Below, piece by piece: positions 42,066 to 53,339 of a DNA stretch of 64,000 bases. The notes beneath the pieces were generated by a model that saw nothing but the letters and a program-made list of their open reading frames with translations, made no database searches and was not told the origin of the DNA. Position 1 is the first letter of the stretch. Each line of letters starts with the position of its first letter. The DNA comes from Hymenopellis radicata. Its lineage: Eukaryota > Basidiomycota > Agaricomycetes > Agaricales > Physalacriaceae. A program made the position numbers and the translations under genes. Where the stretch lies: the NCBI GenBank assembly GCA_015501595.1, contig JADNRX010000205.1, forward strand, positions 33,873 to 97,872, read 5' to 3'.

Positions 42066-44600
42066 ATGGAAAATAAGCGGATCTGGGTACGCGTCTTGCT
42101 TGTCGGTTTACTTCAAGCTAATCTTGCGTTGTTCCGTGCAGTATAGGACCACGTTCTTCAACTTGACTATCGTCGGTATCGCGGCTTTTGTCGCGCCAGG
42201 ACTCTACAATGCCTTGGCGTCAACCGGAGGTGCGCGCATTTGCCTTTCATAGGCGTTGACTGAACGTGCCTTTCCAGCGGGAGGAGCTCAGACGCCGTAT
42301 CTGGTCATGGCCGGGAATGCCATTCTAAACTCACTCATGTTCGCCATCTGTTTCTTCGCAAGTACGCGTAAAGCCTTAGTTTTCAGTGTCTCTGTGCTGA
42401 TGACTTTTATAGGTATGTTCAGCAATAGGTTCGGTTTAAAGACGACGTTCGTCGTTGGAACCACAGGCTAGTGAGTGATTCTTGAGATACTTGGTTCATC
42501 TTGAGCTCTAACTCAACGATCCTAGCGCGCACGTTCTCATCTCCTCTTAAACCGTTCCGTATAAACTGAACAACCGACAGGATTTACTCGGCTTCCCTGT
42601 ATCAAAACAACAGGTAGGTGTAGCAAGCTCGCCTCACTTCCTGCCTAAACTTCTTTAGGTTTGGAACCGAATGGTTTGTCTACTTCGGGTCGGCTTGTTG
42701 CGGTCTTTCGGCTGGTACTTTTCTTTCCTTGGAACAACGCATTCATCTGACGCGTTCTCTTAGGTCTGTTTTGGGCGGCGTGAGTCTGCTTCCCACTTTC
42801 ACCGGAACAATTTCTGAAGTCGCGACGCGTTAACAGTGAAGGCGCGATCATGATTGGGGTACGTGACCTTTCGTCCAATTGTACAACATACTGATTGTTC
42901 ATAGTGTACGATATCTCTCTGCGTGTATCGTACTGCCTCTGACCACATTCTCAGATCCTGAGGCCCATAAGCGCGGACGTTACTTGAGCATGTGGCTAGC
43001 CTATAGGAACTCCGGTGCTATCTTGGGTGGCGCGATCAACCTTGGCCTGAGTAAGATTCATCAGCTTCATCTGCCACTTCGTCGTCTAACAATGGTCTAT
43101 TCAGACTACTCAGGTAAGACGACGGGTAAACTAAACTGGAAGGTGAACGACTCTCATCATCCGATGCCGGAGTGGTGTACTGACGTTCAGCACAGACGTA
43201 CATAGTCTTCGTGGCACTTCGTACGAGTCTTGTTGCCCTTCGTTATCACTGTGCTGATATGATCGTGGATAGAATGTCTTGGACCTGCCATTGCTCTGCT
43301 CTTGAGCCCACCGGACAAGATCCAGCGAAGCGATGGAACGAAAGTCGTCCTTCAGAAGAAGCTAGGGAACAAGGAAGAGTTGATCGCTCTTCTCAAGTTA
43401 TCCATAACGCGAAGGGTAAGTTCCCTCCTTCTTCGTGCTGCACTGACCTTCCTATCGTGTAGGTCCTACTCGTGTCAGTTGATTCGCGTCGCGCTTCGGC
43501 CTTCCTAATTGCTTTCTAGTTTACCGCTCTTCTTCTATGGGATATTCTTATTGGTATGTCTTCGACTTGGAGGTAAAACTTTGCTAATGTTGCATGTAGT
43601 CCTGGGCTGGCTCATATCTATCGCTGTACTTCAGGTGCATACGACTCGTGTTGATCTTGCATTTCCGTTTACGGATTCCGTAGCGTTCGATCTCGTGCTC
43701 TAGCATCCTTGGTTTCTGCATTCTCCCAAATCACCGCCAATTTCTTCTTTGGAGTATGTTATTCCGCAAGCCGTCATGTTTTGGGACTAACGTTGTCTCA
43801 GACCTTCCTGGATTGGAGACGATTCACCATCAACGAGCGTGCACGGTACTCATACATCTTCATGATGACCCTAGCGGGCGGAAGCTGGATCTGGGCGACG
43901 GTTGTACAGGTCGGGTACACAAGAAACAAGCCAAGCTTCGACTGGGTTGACGGCGGATTCGGGCGAGGCTGGGCGCTGTACATCATCATGCAAGTGAACT
44001 TGTACGTCCTACCATCAGTATTCCTCGAAAGCCTCATCGACCATTCATCTAGCGCGTTGGTCTACAAGTGAGCTCGTTCATAACTCCGTCTGTATCAACG
44101 GCTAAACAGGTTCGAAGCTACTGTTACTGGATGGTTAGCTACCTCGCAGAAGCGCCCGAAGAAGTCGTTAGGTATACCAGTATTGTCAGAGCTGTTGAGG
44201 CAGCCGGAGGCGCTGTTGCTTGTACGTATTATCGGTTCTTCGGCGCATCGGAGTCGTCATTCATTTCCATTATAGCCGGCATCAGTTCGACTAAAGCGCC
44301 TGTACGTTTCGTTTTGCCCATACACTGTGCATTCATTGACAATGCTCTGTTTAGCTCACTGTTGCAGTCGGAGTGAACTTCGGCATTTGGGCTGTGGCAG
44401 TTATTCCCGCTTGGCTAGTCGTGCGACGTATCGGTAATGTGTATCATCCCCAATTCGGTGGCATCGCTGAGTAAACAACAGCATTATCAGCAGATGGAAA
44501 ACCACTTGACCTCAAGGATCCTCACGCAAGTGACTCATCGTCTGTCAATCTTGAAGAGAAGCAAGAGGTTCCGAATGTGACAAGGGAATTACATGTATAG
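42066..44600 (+). CDS. UNC93-like multi-pass membrane protein (MFS fold)
   Basis: The ATG at 42066 begins a one-exon head MENKRIW. About twelve more short exons follow: FFNLTIVGIAAFVAPGLYNA (TM1), YLVMAGNAILNSLMFAICFF (TM2), FSNRFGLKTTFVVGTTGY, FGTEWFVYFGSACCGLSAG, AHKRGRYLSMWLAYRNSGAI, LGGAINLGLNYSGKTTGKLN, a central cytosolic loop, FLDWRRFTINERARYSY, GGSWIWATVVQ, GWALYIIMQVN, YWMVSYLAEAPEEVVRYTS and a final TM before a charged tail ending at 44600. This is the fungal branch of the UNC-93/DUF895 family. Its transported substrate, if any, is not known. Some joins (near 42850-42965) are ambiguous. Confidence 0.8.
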
Positions 44601-44636
44601 ATGCATACATCGTATCTTACTCTACTAATCCTTCGA

Positions 44637-45870
44637 CTACTGTACAGAGCTATGCCTCTTCTTATTATGCAGTCTCTTGGCGCGGGATCCATCAGTGTGA
44701 CAATACCCCGCGTATACACAATCTCTCCAGCCGGCGTACATGAGGACCACAAAGTTGTTACCCTCCGGGCTCCCAGCTGTATATGGAGTCGTGTCCAACC
44801 AAGCGTATGGGTTTACAGCGGGAGTGACGGTACCATTCGACGTTACATGTGGGTTTCCATCTCGATCTGACCCAGAAATGGTGTGGCGTATATTATCAGC
44901 CCAAGCTATGTACGAGGTGCCAAAGACGTCGGGCTGGAGGACAGCCATGCGATAGATGACGGCCGCCATCATGGTAGAACCGCTGATCTCTCCAAAGCCG
45001 TTGGGTCCGTCGGTGTCATCAAGATAATTGCGAAGAAGACCGTCGTCCATGGGTGCACCCATCACGCCGTTGACGATCTCCTTAATCCATTGGGTAAGGT
45101 CCGCAATAGCCTGTGCTCGCCATGGGCTGACGGTGGCGGCGGGTGCTTTCTGGATGACGGCAAGGACGCGAACCATACCGGCAGAGAACCAACCGTTTCC
45201 GGTGCTCCATAAACCAAGGTCTTGACTTTGAGGACCAATAATGTGGTGATAGACACCCCAGTAGGGAACGGAGGTATCCGTTGCCTGGAGAACCTCGCGG
45301 TAGTAGCCGCACTGCTTATAAGACTCCTCCAAAAGCGAGATGTTCCGAGTATCGGCGGCATAATAAGCGAGGAATGGGGGCGACATGTATCCAAAGTCGT
45401 CCCTGTAAGTTGTCAACATGCAGACATTTGAACGAAGCGCCTGCTACGCACCAAAGTTCAGCAACGTCGAAACGCTGACTGATGGCACCATTCGACCAGC
45501 GGGGAGCATTGAGCTGAAAGTTGACCTCCGTAACGGCAGCCTCGGCGTACGAAGAGTTGGTCATCCCAAGGAGGTACGCGGAGATCCCCATGCTCGCTGG
45601 ATCGCCCACAGCACCATCGCCATCGCTGAGGCCATTTTTTGCGCCAGGCGCGTTGAGCATGATTTTCTCTTGGGCGTACGCGAGGGCGGGTATCGTGGAA
45701 GGGTTTAGGACAGGCGCCGGGAAAGGATGGTCGCCGAACACCGAAATGGCAGGATTATAAAGCTCCAAGAGGCTTCAGCCGCGGTACCCCATTCCCAAGA
45801 ATGGGCGGGAAGGGCTTTAGCAATGTCAGCTACTGCTTGAATGTCAAAGCCGGGGTATTACGCGAAGGGA
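44637..45870 (-). CDS. six-hairpin glycosidase, GH105-like
   Basis: Exon blocks read DIQAVADIAKALPAHSWEWG, LELYNPAISVFGDHPFP, ISAYLLGMTNSSYAEAAV, APRWSNGAISQRFDVAELW, then after a 48-nt intron DDFGYMSPPFLAYYAADT, VPYWGVYHHIIGPQSQDLGL, WSTGNGWFSAGMVRVLAV, LRNYLDDTDG, ISGSTMMAAVIYRMAVL and YTAGSPEGNNFVVLMYAGW. The DxFGYxSPP, WSTGNGW and S-E-G-x-NF patterns match the (alpha/alpha)6-barrel group that includes unsaturated rhamnogalacturonyl hydrolases. The start and signal peptide are not resolved (upstream frames stop before 45870), and one base is missing near 45758 between AAEA and LLELYNP. It would be an extracellular or intracellular pectin-side-chain enzyme. The exact substrate is unknown. 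Confidence 0.72.
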
Positions 45871-47115
45871 TCGGAGGCGTAAATGAGCGGAAGTGCCTGT
45901 CGAGCTTATCTGAGCGATTCCTCTCAGGCGAGCGTGAAAGGCGTACCGTGAATGTGGCGAAAAAAGTGACCGGGGGATCATAATGAAAGGATGGGGTACA
46001 CGACAGTGTGAGCGGAAGAGATATGGAAACACGAACACGACGTTGTCCCCTATGAACAACTTTATAATAGCTCTCCCGTAGGGTCAGAAAAAAGAAGAAA
46101 GGGTTATCAGTTTCATCACCATTGACAATCGCGAACGAACACATCAAACGCGAACGCTGGGAAATTGACTTCCAGGCTGACAGAACACGACGCGGCCCCA
46201 CACGATGTGTGCACCACTTGTAGAGGGGCTAATAAATAGCCAATATATCGACCAAGAAGCACGAATGTGGCAGCGTTTGACAGCATGAGCGAACGAGATG
46301 CCAAGTTTAAGGAGGAACCGTGACGGAACTAGGGAAGTGTGGATATTGATCCGAACGCGTGGATGCAAACTCTTTCTCACCATCAGGGGCATCATACATA
46401 AGGACCTACACGGTTAGGCGATTTTGAGTCACGATCGTCGGAAGCCTGGCCCCATGTCACGACGTTCGTGCTCTGCAGGAGTTGATACCAACCGAAGTGT
46501 GGGACTAAGATTGTACGTAGGCGTAGTGTGTATACCACGTAGTTTATTGCTGGGGTCGATGATCCCCCTCATGCTCGCGGGATTCAAACTGTATTAGGTA
46601 CTTCTTCCTCATGCAGTCCACCCTCCGAGTTCAAGTCGACCGCGCTCTCGAAAATATACAACTTCAAGCCAGCATATTAAAGTGGGCCGCCGGATAAGTG
46701 TAGATTCACTCTCCGCGACCCAGAGTCAAAGTCGCCGGACCGTCATGGTCCTCATACCCGGTAACGATTCTCGGTTCGCGTCATAAGGCGGCTACGTCTT
46801 GACCGAGCACTCGCACCTGTTCACGCCACGTTTGATATCGTCAAACACTTTGAAGCATCATCGCCTCCCAAGGATTGGATTTCGGTCCCTTTTTTTCCCT
46901 CACACAAGCCTGAGAATGATGATAGCTTCGGGCTCGGTCATTAGTTCTGCTGACCTCGGCGTCGTGGCCAGTGCTGCGATATGAGGTTGTGCAGTTCCAG
47001 GTAAACGCAATAGTATCTTCCCTCTGACAGCGCCTCCATCGAGCTCGGTAACTGTGCGTCCTGGTATATGAGGTAGCGCTTGCTGATGATCATTCATAGG
47101 ACAGCGTTAGCAATG
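45871..47115. other. intergenic, no confident gene
   Basis: Includes the unresolved 5' end of the glycosidase gene (about 45871-46060) and the promoter of the NTF2-like gene. Other frames are unsupported. Confidence 0.4.
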
Positions 47116-47634
47116 ATGGCGACGAGCCTCGATATGGACGCCATAAATCCTACCTCACCTCAGCTCAGCGTCGTCGTCGATAAGCTCCTCCAAAGCCTTT
47201 TTAGTGCGAACGTCTCATCTAACGACCGGCTCTCGTACTTCTCGAAAAGCCGCTCCGTCACCATACAGCACTCCTACGAGGGCTGCCCCTCCCCGAGCAT
47301 GTACCGCTTCACCGGCCTCAACGCCGTGCGCTCGTACTTCGACCTCATCGCCACACATTACGATTGCACCCCACTCCGGCTACACTCTGTGCCGATTCGC
47401 ACTCGCACTACGGAGGAGGGCACGTGGCAGACTGTCATTCAGGCAACCGTTCTATGGACGTGGAAATCGAGCGGCCTGACATGGCAAGAGGATTTTACTT
47501 GTACGCTTGATTTGGATGCGGGGTTAAAGGTGGCATCACTGGTGATTCTGACGACGTCGGGGGAAGACACATGTTTGATGCGGGCTGTAGACCCCGGGCG
47601 GAAGGTAGAATTTAACGTGCACGTCCACCGGTAG
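47116..47634 (+). CDS. NTF2/SnoaL-like fold protein, single exon
   Basis: 172 residues if read from MATSLDMDAI at 47116; an in-frame ATG at 47083 would add eleven residues. The pattern is a helical start (SPQLSVVVDKLLQSLF), a polar strand SVTIQHSYEG, FTGLNAVRSYFDLIATHYD, VIQATVLWTWKSSGLTW, EDFTCTLDLDAGLKVASLVI. The order helix-helix-strand-helix-strands with paired WTWxxSGxxWxExF is that of NTF2-like scaffolds, which serve as small-ligand binders or transport adaptors. Close agaric relatives are unnamed. No catalytic residue can be assigned. The frame is intact. Confidence 0.7.
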   Translation: MATSLDMDAINPTSPQLSVVVDKLLQSLFSANVSSNDRLSYFSKSRSVTIQHSYEGCPSPSMYRFTGLNAVRSYFDLIATHYDCTPLRLHSVPIRTRTTEEGTWQTVIQATVLWTWKSSGLTWQEDFTCTLDLDAGLKVASLVILTTSGEDTCLMRAVDPGRKVEFNVHVHR

Positions 47635-47858
47635 GCAAGGTAGCTGTGCACGGACACACGTCCTACACAGGAAACAGCGGGCTTCGAGGCGATGGATGTG
47701 CTGGACCTGCAGTGAGATGGGAAATGTTGATGATATTTCTGCTGACTTTCGCCTTATTGTAATATCGAAGGAAACCGTGTGTATTCGTTCATGGCAGTCT
47801 CTGTAACTTCCTTAAACTGAATCGCTTGATGAACCCAAAATCCTTAACAAGTGAGCAA

Positions 47859-49013
47859 TTATTCAAGAGGCACAACTACGTGAAGACTTACGAATATGGT
47901 CCGGGGAAGGAAGGAATCGACAAACCATATTATCCATGTACGAGGTCCAATCCAAAAATGGGCTTTGAGTTTAGTTGGCACTCTCAAAGTTTCTGCTACA
48001 ACATCTTTCGCCCATGCCTCGGATAGCATGACTGGGGATCCATCTGCATAGAATCTCGCATCAGTATCACACAGAGAGCCACGACAGAGGCAATGCCAGT
48101 AGAACTTGAAACTGGAAGTAACGAACCATTCTCGAGATCCCTCTCAACTTCTGGTCGGATAGGGTAATAGAGTGAGTTCTGCGGGACGGTACCGTGATGA
48201 GTACTGAGTCTGCTTTGGACGAGTCCAGACATGATCTGCGACGACGATGAGAGCTGAATGCCACGCAGAAAGCAAGGACAGTTACAGTCATCACTTTGAC
48301 GCTGTGGGCGTAAACTTTAGACGCAGGTGTGCGTAAAAGGAACGGAAGCTTACCCAAAAGGTGACATCTCCACCCGAAGAGTATTACCGTATGACAGTAG
48401 CGCCGCCTTACTCATGTTGTACGCGCCGTTGAAGGGGATAGGAAGAAGAGCGGCGATACTCCCAACAAGCACCACGGTTCCTTTGGCCTCGAGAAGGAGC
48501 GGGAGAAACGTCTGCGTAAGCTCTACAACACCAAAAACATTTACATCGAATAGTCCGCGGAGCTGAGAGCTTGATATGTCGCTGAAGGATGCGGGATACA
48601 CGGACATGCCGCTGTGAAAATGTCATTGATAGGTTTGACCTACGTGGGTGAAGGAATGGACTGACGCGTTATTGACAAGGATGTCAAGCCTTCCGCCTGT
48701 CAGGCCGGAAATAGTCGTCTTGAACTCTGTAAGACTAGTAGAAAGCGTGACATCAAGAACGAAGGTCTGGATGCCATGAGAAGCAAGCGTTTCCATGGAC
48801 TTCAAGGTGCGCGAGGTGGCGAAGACTTTGTGGCCTGTTAAAATGAGATCAGAACAGTGCTACGACACGAATATCGAGGCTACCGCGAAGATGGTATTCC
48901 ATGGCTAAAGCGGCGCCTAGACCGCCGTCTGAGCATCTGTTAGCGCGTCAGTCTTCTTCAAGTGTGGTGGACGATAATCGCTCTTACCCTGTGATAAGCA
49001 CTGTTTTTGCCAT
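47859..49013 (-). CDS. short-chain dehydrogenase/reductase, Ayr1-like
   Basis: Six exons from ATG 49013. The nucleotide motif MAKTVLITGCSDGGLG (TGxxxGxG form) is formed across intron 1. KVFATSRTLKSMETLASHGI, the NNAG motif assembled across an intron (DILVNNAG), VNVFGVVELTQTFLPLLLE, catalytic Ser in VLVGSIAALLP, and catalytic Tyr/Lys in YNMSKAALLSYGNTLRVEMS follow. The end includes DGSPVMLSEAWAKDVVAETL and a hydrophobic C-terminus (WIGPRTWIIWFVDSFLP), resembling NADPH-dependent 1-acyldihydroxyacetone-phosphate reductase, a lipid-droplet/ER enzyme. The last intron must end at the AG of TCTATGCAG for the frame to hold. A partial copy of its first two exons lies at 32466-32589. Confidence 0.88.
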
Positions 49014-49287
49014 TGAGAGAAGGGAAGAAGAGTGTGATCCGCCGTCGCCCGTCAATGCCTTTTAAAGGAGGCGGCCGCTTAAAACAGTCATCTGTGCTTA
49101 CGTACAAGCACACTTTGGCTTCGGTTCATGTCGAAAAATTCCCACTGCATCCCCTCCCCCGCCATCAACACGTGATGTGAAAATCTTCCCAAAGTAGTTA
49201 CTGCCACACTCGTCGGGGTTCGTTTACTGTTCTTGTCCGTATTTATTTGGTATTTATCGCTTCCTCTCGCAACTTACGACCCTCGCA
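49014..49287. promoter_or_regulatory. divergent promoter region, SDR/hypothetical
   Basis: 274 bp between divergent ATGs. An AT-rich GTATTTATTTGGTATTTAT at 49237-49256 lies about 30-50 bp upstream of the plus-strand gene and may serve as its TATA-like element. Confidence 0.4.
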
Positions 49288-49925
49288 ATGGAGAATCAGC
49301 CAAGTCAGGACGTGTCTATTCCAAGATACTCTCGGAAAAAATGCAGCAAAGTACTTCCTATCAACGGGGACTGGAGGCAGTGTGCCATCTGCCAGGAAAG
49401 TAACCGACGATGCAAAAAGCTCAAACGCGACACAACCGACGAGGGACCACGACATGGACCTAGCGTACCTGCAGAGCCACAACAGCTGGGACCCACTGTA
49501 CATGTTACCAGACCAAGGAACCTTGCTGGTGGAGGGCAACGGAGGAGAGTGAGTCGGATGATGGTGAGAACACTTGCAACGTGAGTTAAGATACAACTTC
49601 AATACAGTTCGCAGTTCTGAGCTCCCCCAGTCTTCTTCCTCAGTTCGACGCAACCAAGTCCCGCCATTTTGGTCCCATCCATCCCTTGTCCCTCTATCGA
49701 TATTCCGAACACGTCAACCAGAACGCGCCGTACACGCGGCGAGGATTCTGACGAAGATGAAGATGATGTAAGGGCATTCATGGCTAGTCAAACGATGTTC
49801 CGGGAGCACATATGCGAGTCGCTCAGCTTCGGGAATTTGCAGATATGTTACAGTTGGGTGAGGGGATGCTGGACAGTGTGGAATTGGCTGTTTCTCTTGG
49901 TGGAGAGCCGTCAGAGCTGTGAGCG
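49288..49925 (+). CDS. hypothetical protein, CxxC motif and acidic run
   Basis: The ATG at 49288 starts MENQPSQDVSIPRYSRKKC, then WRQCAICQESNRRCKKLKR (a basic cysteine cluster), a Pro-rich segment, an intron (GTGAGT at about 49579 to the AG at about 49649), TQPSPAILVPSIPCPSIDIP, an acidic run EDSDEDEDD and AFMASQTMFREHI. The next clearly coding stretch, RVAQLREFADMLQLGEGMLD, is one base out of frame near 49815 and ends at TGA about 49923. The combination of basic Cys patch, acidic stretch and helical end is seen in many uncharacterised agaric nuclear proteins. No domain is named. Confidence 0.5.
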
Positions 49926-52271
49926 TCGTTTTTGCTCCCGCACAGAGGCGTCGCCAGTGACATGGGAAGGATCATCATGTTTTTCCGAGTGAGAGTGATC
50001 TCGGACTGTCACTTATTGACCTTTTGTACTTATTTAGATTTCCCTTTTCCATTATCATTTTGTTGTATCTTAACTACTCATAATTACACCTTTTGTATGT
50101 GTTTCCTTATACTAGATGTCGTGCAACGCGACACAGACCGCGGCGCGACACATTGCACAACTTCACTCTGAGAAGCTCGGCTCTCGGACTTGCTTATTTG
50201 CCGGTTTCACATCACGTGCTGTTGGCGGGGGAGGGGGATGCACTGGGGTTGTTCATGTCGAGTTTAGCCTTCGAGTATAACCTGAAGTGACACAAGGTGG
50301 CAGTGGTCATAGATAACTCGTGTGCTGCATTCGTATCAGTTGGCCGTGAGACTGCGAGGTTCGGGAATTAGCGGCCCTATGGTACCTCGATCACGTTATC
50401 GTATGTTCGTTTTCAACCACCATCATCCGCTTCGTTGCGTCCGCTGAAACTCCTTCCGTGCCTCTAGCCCTGAACAATGACCGAATAACTTGACTGCAAT
50501 TATAGAGGCTTCGGCCCCCAACCCATATCACACGTTCTGACCTTCAACGCGCCTGTCAGAATTCCGCGTGAAGGGGCAAGGACTGGCCCACCTAGGGATT
50601 AGACTTCCTTAATGTGAGGTCTTCCCTTAGTCAGATGATCTAATGGAACAATACAGACAGTATAATACAGCACGTAACACGCGTCAGACACGTTATATTG
50701 GCCAGTCAAGACACGACACGATGCTCTAAATTTGCACCGCACGTTTACTGGGCTTTTGATATACCCGCCGTGACATGGCCATTCCCACCATCATCAACAC
50801 TTCGCGGGACTGTGTGCACCTCGTCATACCATTGGTCTCTCATTCTGGCGCGTGGCTTTCCCGAGTAGACAAGTTCACTCATGCGGTTGATTTGCTTCTT
50901 GTTGTGCCTGTATTTCACCGCTCATTCACAAGTTCTTCAGCTCATTATACCTTAAGCTGCTAAATCGTACGCGGACTGGAAAAGCTCGTGCACTCACTCT
51001 CAGCGAGCACTTCGCTGGCAGGGGGCGTCCCTTCGTCAGAATCGTGGTCACCCAGCGGCATGAAAAAACATAGGTAATCTATTTTTCGTAGTTCTGGTTC
51101 ACGAGTTACATATCTGACAGATTCTCCGCCCTGAAAGTGGAGTTGACAGTCATGCTGCACAGGTGCGAACTGTCAATTTCTCCAACGATCTAACTTCTAT
51201 CATAGAATAGCTTTCTTTCGAATTATGGCATACTAACTCAAAGACTGACTACAGTAAGGACCTTTCAATAAAAGTACAAGTTAACGGCCGCGGAAAATCA
51301 AGAGTTAGCCACGCCACTCGTCTCTCTCGGCGTATTCTCTACATGCTGACATTCTACCTCACAGCAGGCGCGAGGAGTTGCTTCACCTTTCGCACGCCAC
51401 TTACCTCGCGGGTTCCTAGCCTGCTTCTTCTTCATGTTCACACACATCTGTAACAGCCAGCGATGCCCAAATCGATGTGACGCCTTATTGCACTCAGATC
51501 AACGTCTATGATAAATATTCTGGCAGCTGAATCCAGGTTGAATCATGACGGCAATCGTTCCTCGGCCTTCGTATGGTCTGACCTGCGAAGCCCGTATACC
51601 GTTACGTTCTAGCCTATGATATTCAGTTTTACACACTTTTCGGAGGCTTATTGCTGCTCGAACAAAGGTCACGCCTTATTTCACTGAAGGGAACGTCTAT
51701 GGTGAGTTTCTTGGGAGCGCTGCGACCATGTGGTCGCATTGTTCTGTAACGGTCAGCTGATAACCGTCATCTCCAGCCTTACCTCACTACATCCAACAAA
51801 GTCCTATGAATATCCGCCATGCCGCCCTCCGCCTCTGCCACGTAGGAGGATTCACACCGGATTCATGATAATTTCTGACTTGAGTTGCTCGGTAGGAGAA
51901 TGCGCGCTCGCATCCCCGAAGCGCTTGCTATTGTGGAAGCTCGTTGCCGTTACCGTTGCTAACAAACGTTCGTCTCGTAACACCTACTTCGTCTCGGACC
52001 CAGATGACGCGTAAAATGAGCGCAACGACCTTCTCACTTTATGAATATATGTCCGCCCTCTGATTCGCAAAAATTTTCAGTGTCAATCATGACACAGACC
52101 ACGTCATACAGACTCTTACTCCGAGCCCTCATCAAACCAGTCTCGTGGTATCTCCATCGTATTACCAGACCCCCAACGCGCCTCAAGTACCTATATTTAG
52201 GCAGCATTTTTTCGAGTATAAAGACTTGAAAAAGATATTGGTATAATCATCCCAGCAACTGCACTTTCACC
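49926..52271. other. intergenic, no gene seen
   Basis: 2.3 kb. Two segments, about 51474-51534 and 51658-51718, are similar to each other and translate alike (VTPYCTQINVYDKYSG and VTPYFTEGNVYGEFLG), suggesting a decayed tandem duplication of a short coding exon. Nothing else is supported. Confidence 0.4.
52217..52223 (+). promoter_or_regulatory. TATA box of secreted-protein gene
   Basis: TATAAAG 55 bp upstream of the ATG at 52272, a textbook distance for a highly expressed short-leader fungal gene. Confidence 0.6.
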
Positions 52272-52949
52272 ATGTTTGCTAGCCGCCTCGCCTTCGTCGC
52301 CTTGACCGTCTTCTCGTTCACGTCCGCGTTTGTCACCCCACCCACCAAGCGCGACAACGCGGATGTCCTGAACATCCTCACGACGCTCAAGAGCAGCACG
52401 GATAGTATCTTGCCTCAGATTGGTTTGCATCGTTTACTGCTATCCCGCTCCTCGAGGCTGACGCGTTATATCAGACTCCCTCGTCGCCAGTCAACAGGCC
52501 AGCTCGGCCAGCCTTACCCCGCTGTTTAACCAGGTTCAAGACGCGCTCACCACGGCTACTTCCTCGATCCAAGGCCTCCCTGCTTTGGGCAACAAGAAGA
52601 GGCAGACAGACGACGAGCTCACTTCGCTGGCCGCCCAGATTATCGAGGTCGGTGCCGAATCTTGCATCATCTGTGTTTACTAGACTGAGCTGTTCACGCA
52701 GGAAATTAACACTTCCACCACCAATGCCAACTCCGCTACGCCACTCGGATTCCCAGTCGTCATCAGCCAGTTCACTTTCGCTCTTGACAAGCTTCTCGTC
52801 GACCTCGACGTTATCGTTCCTGGCATCTTGCAGGGTGTGGTAATTTTGTACGCTTGTCCTTGTATATGTGATATTCACGCTAACGGACTCGTAGGTTGGA
52901 TGATGTTGTCGGTGTCGTCGTGGCCCTGCTGTTGACGCTGTTGGCATGA
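52272..52949 (+). CDS. small secreted protein, HsbA-like
   Basis: Four exons. The ATG at 52272 gives a signal peptide (FASRLAFVALTVFSFTSAF), a short propeptide-like TPPTKRD, then amphipathic helices: VLNILTTLKSSTDSILPQI, DSLVASQQASSASLTPLFN, QVQDALTTATSSIQGLP, DELTSLAAQIIEEINT, FPVVISQFTFALDKLLVDLD, and a hydrophobic end VVGVVVALLLTLLA. Introns are about 50-56 nt; the last is best read from GTACGC near 52847 so that the C-terminal helix stays in frame. The pattern of a signal peptide plus a helical, cysteine-free domain fits the hydrophobic-surface-binding protein A group. The protein is presumably secreted, and a strong TATA box suggests good expression. Confidence 0.82.
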
Positions 52950-53339
52950 AGCCTTGCGGATTAGACCTTTCACCAACTTGCTTGCACCAAGCAGTTCAAG
53001 TCGACTTTTCTTTTCTTTTGTATACGATCTTCTTCTCTGGATACGACCTTGTTTTCGTCTATGAAATTAGTTTTTTGGACTCGATTATTGATTAGTCTGA
53101 GTGAGGGACTCAATCTTGCGAAGCCAAACGTTCGCGTGTTCGGCTCGTGCTCGGCAAAAATATTGCCGACGGCAGGCTGAAGGCGACCCTTGACTTCTGC
53201 TTTCGCCACCAACACCATAGTCGCAGGAGCCGGTTTTATTCTTTTGTCGACGAGGGGAACAAGTAGTTGAAGGTGCCTTAAATCCCTTTGCTCGTAGACA
53301 CCTCTCACTCCTCCCCTAAGTTCCTAGGTAGTCGTGAAA

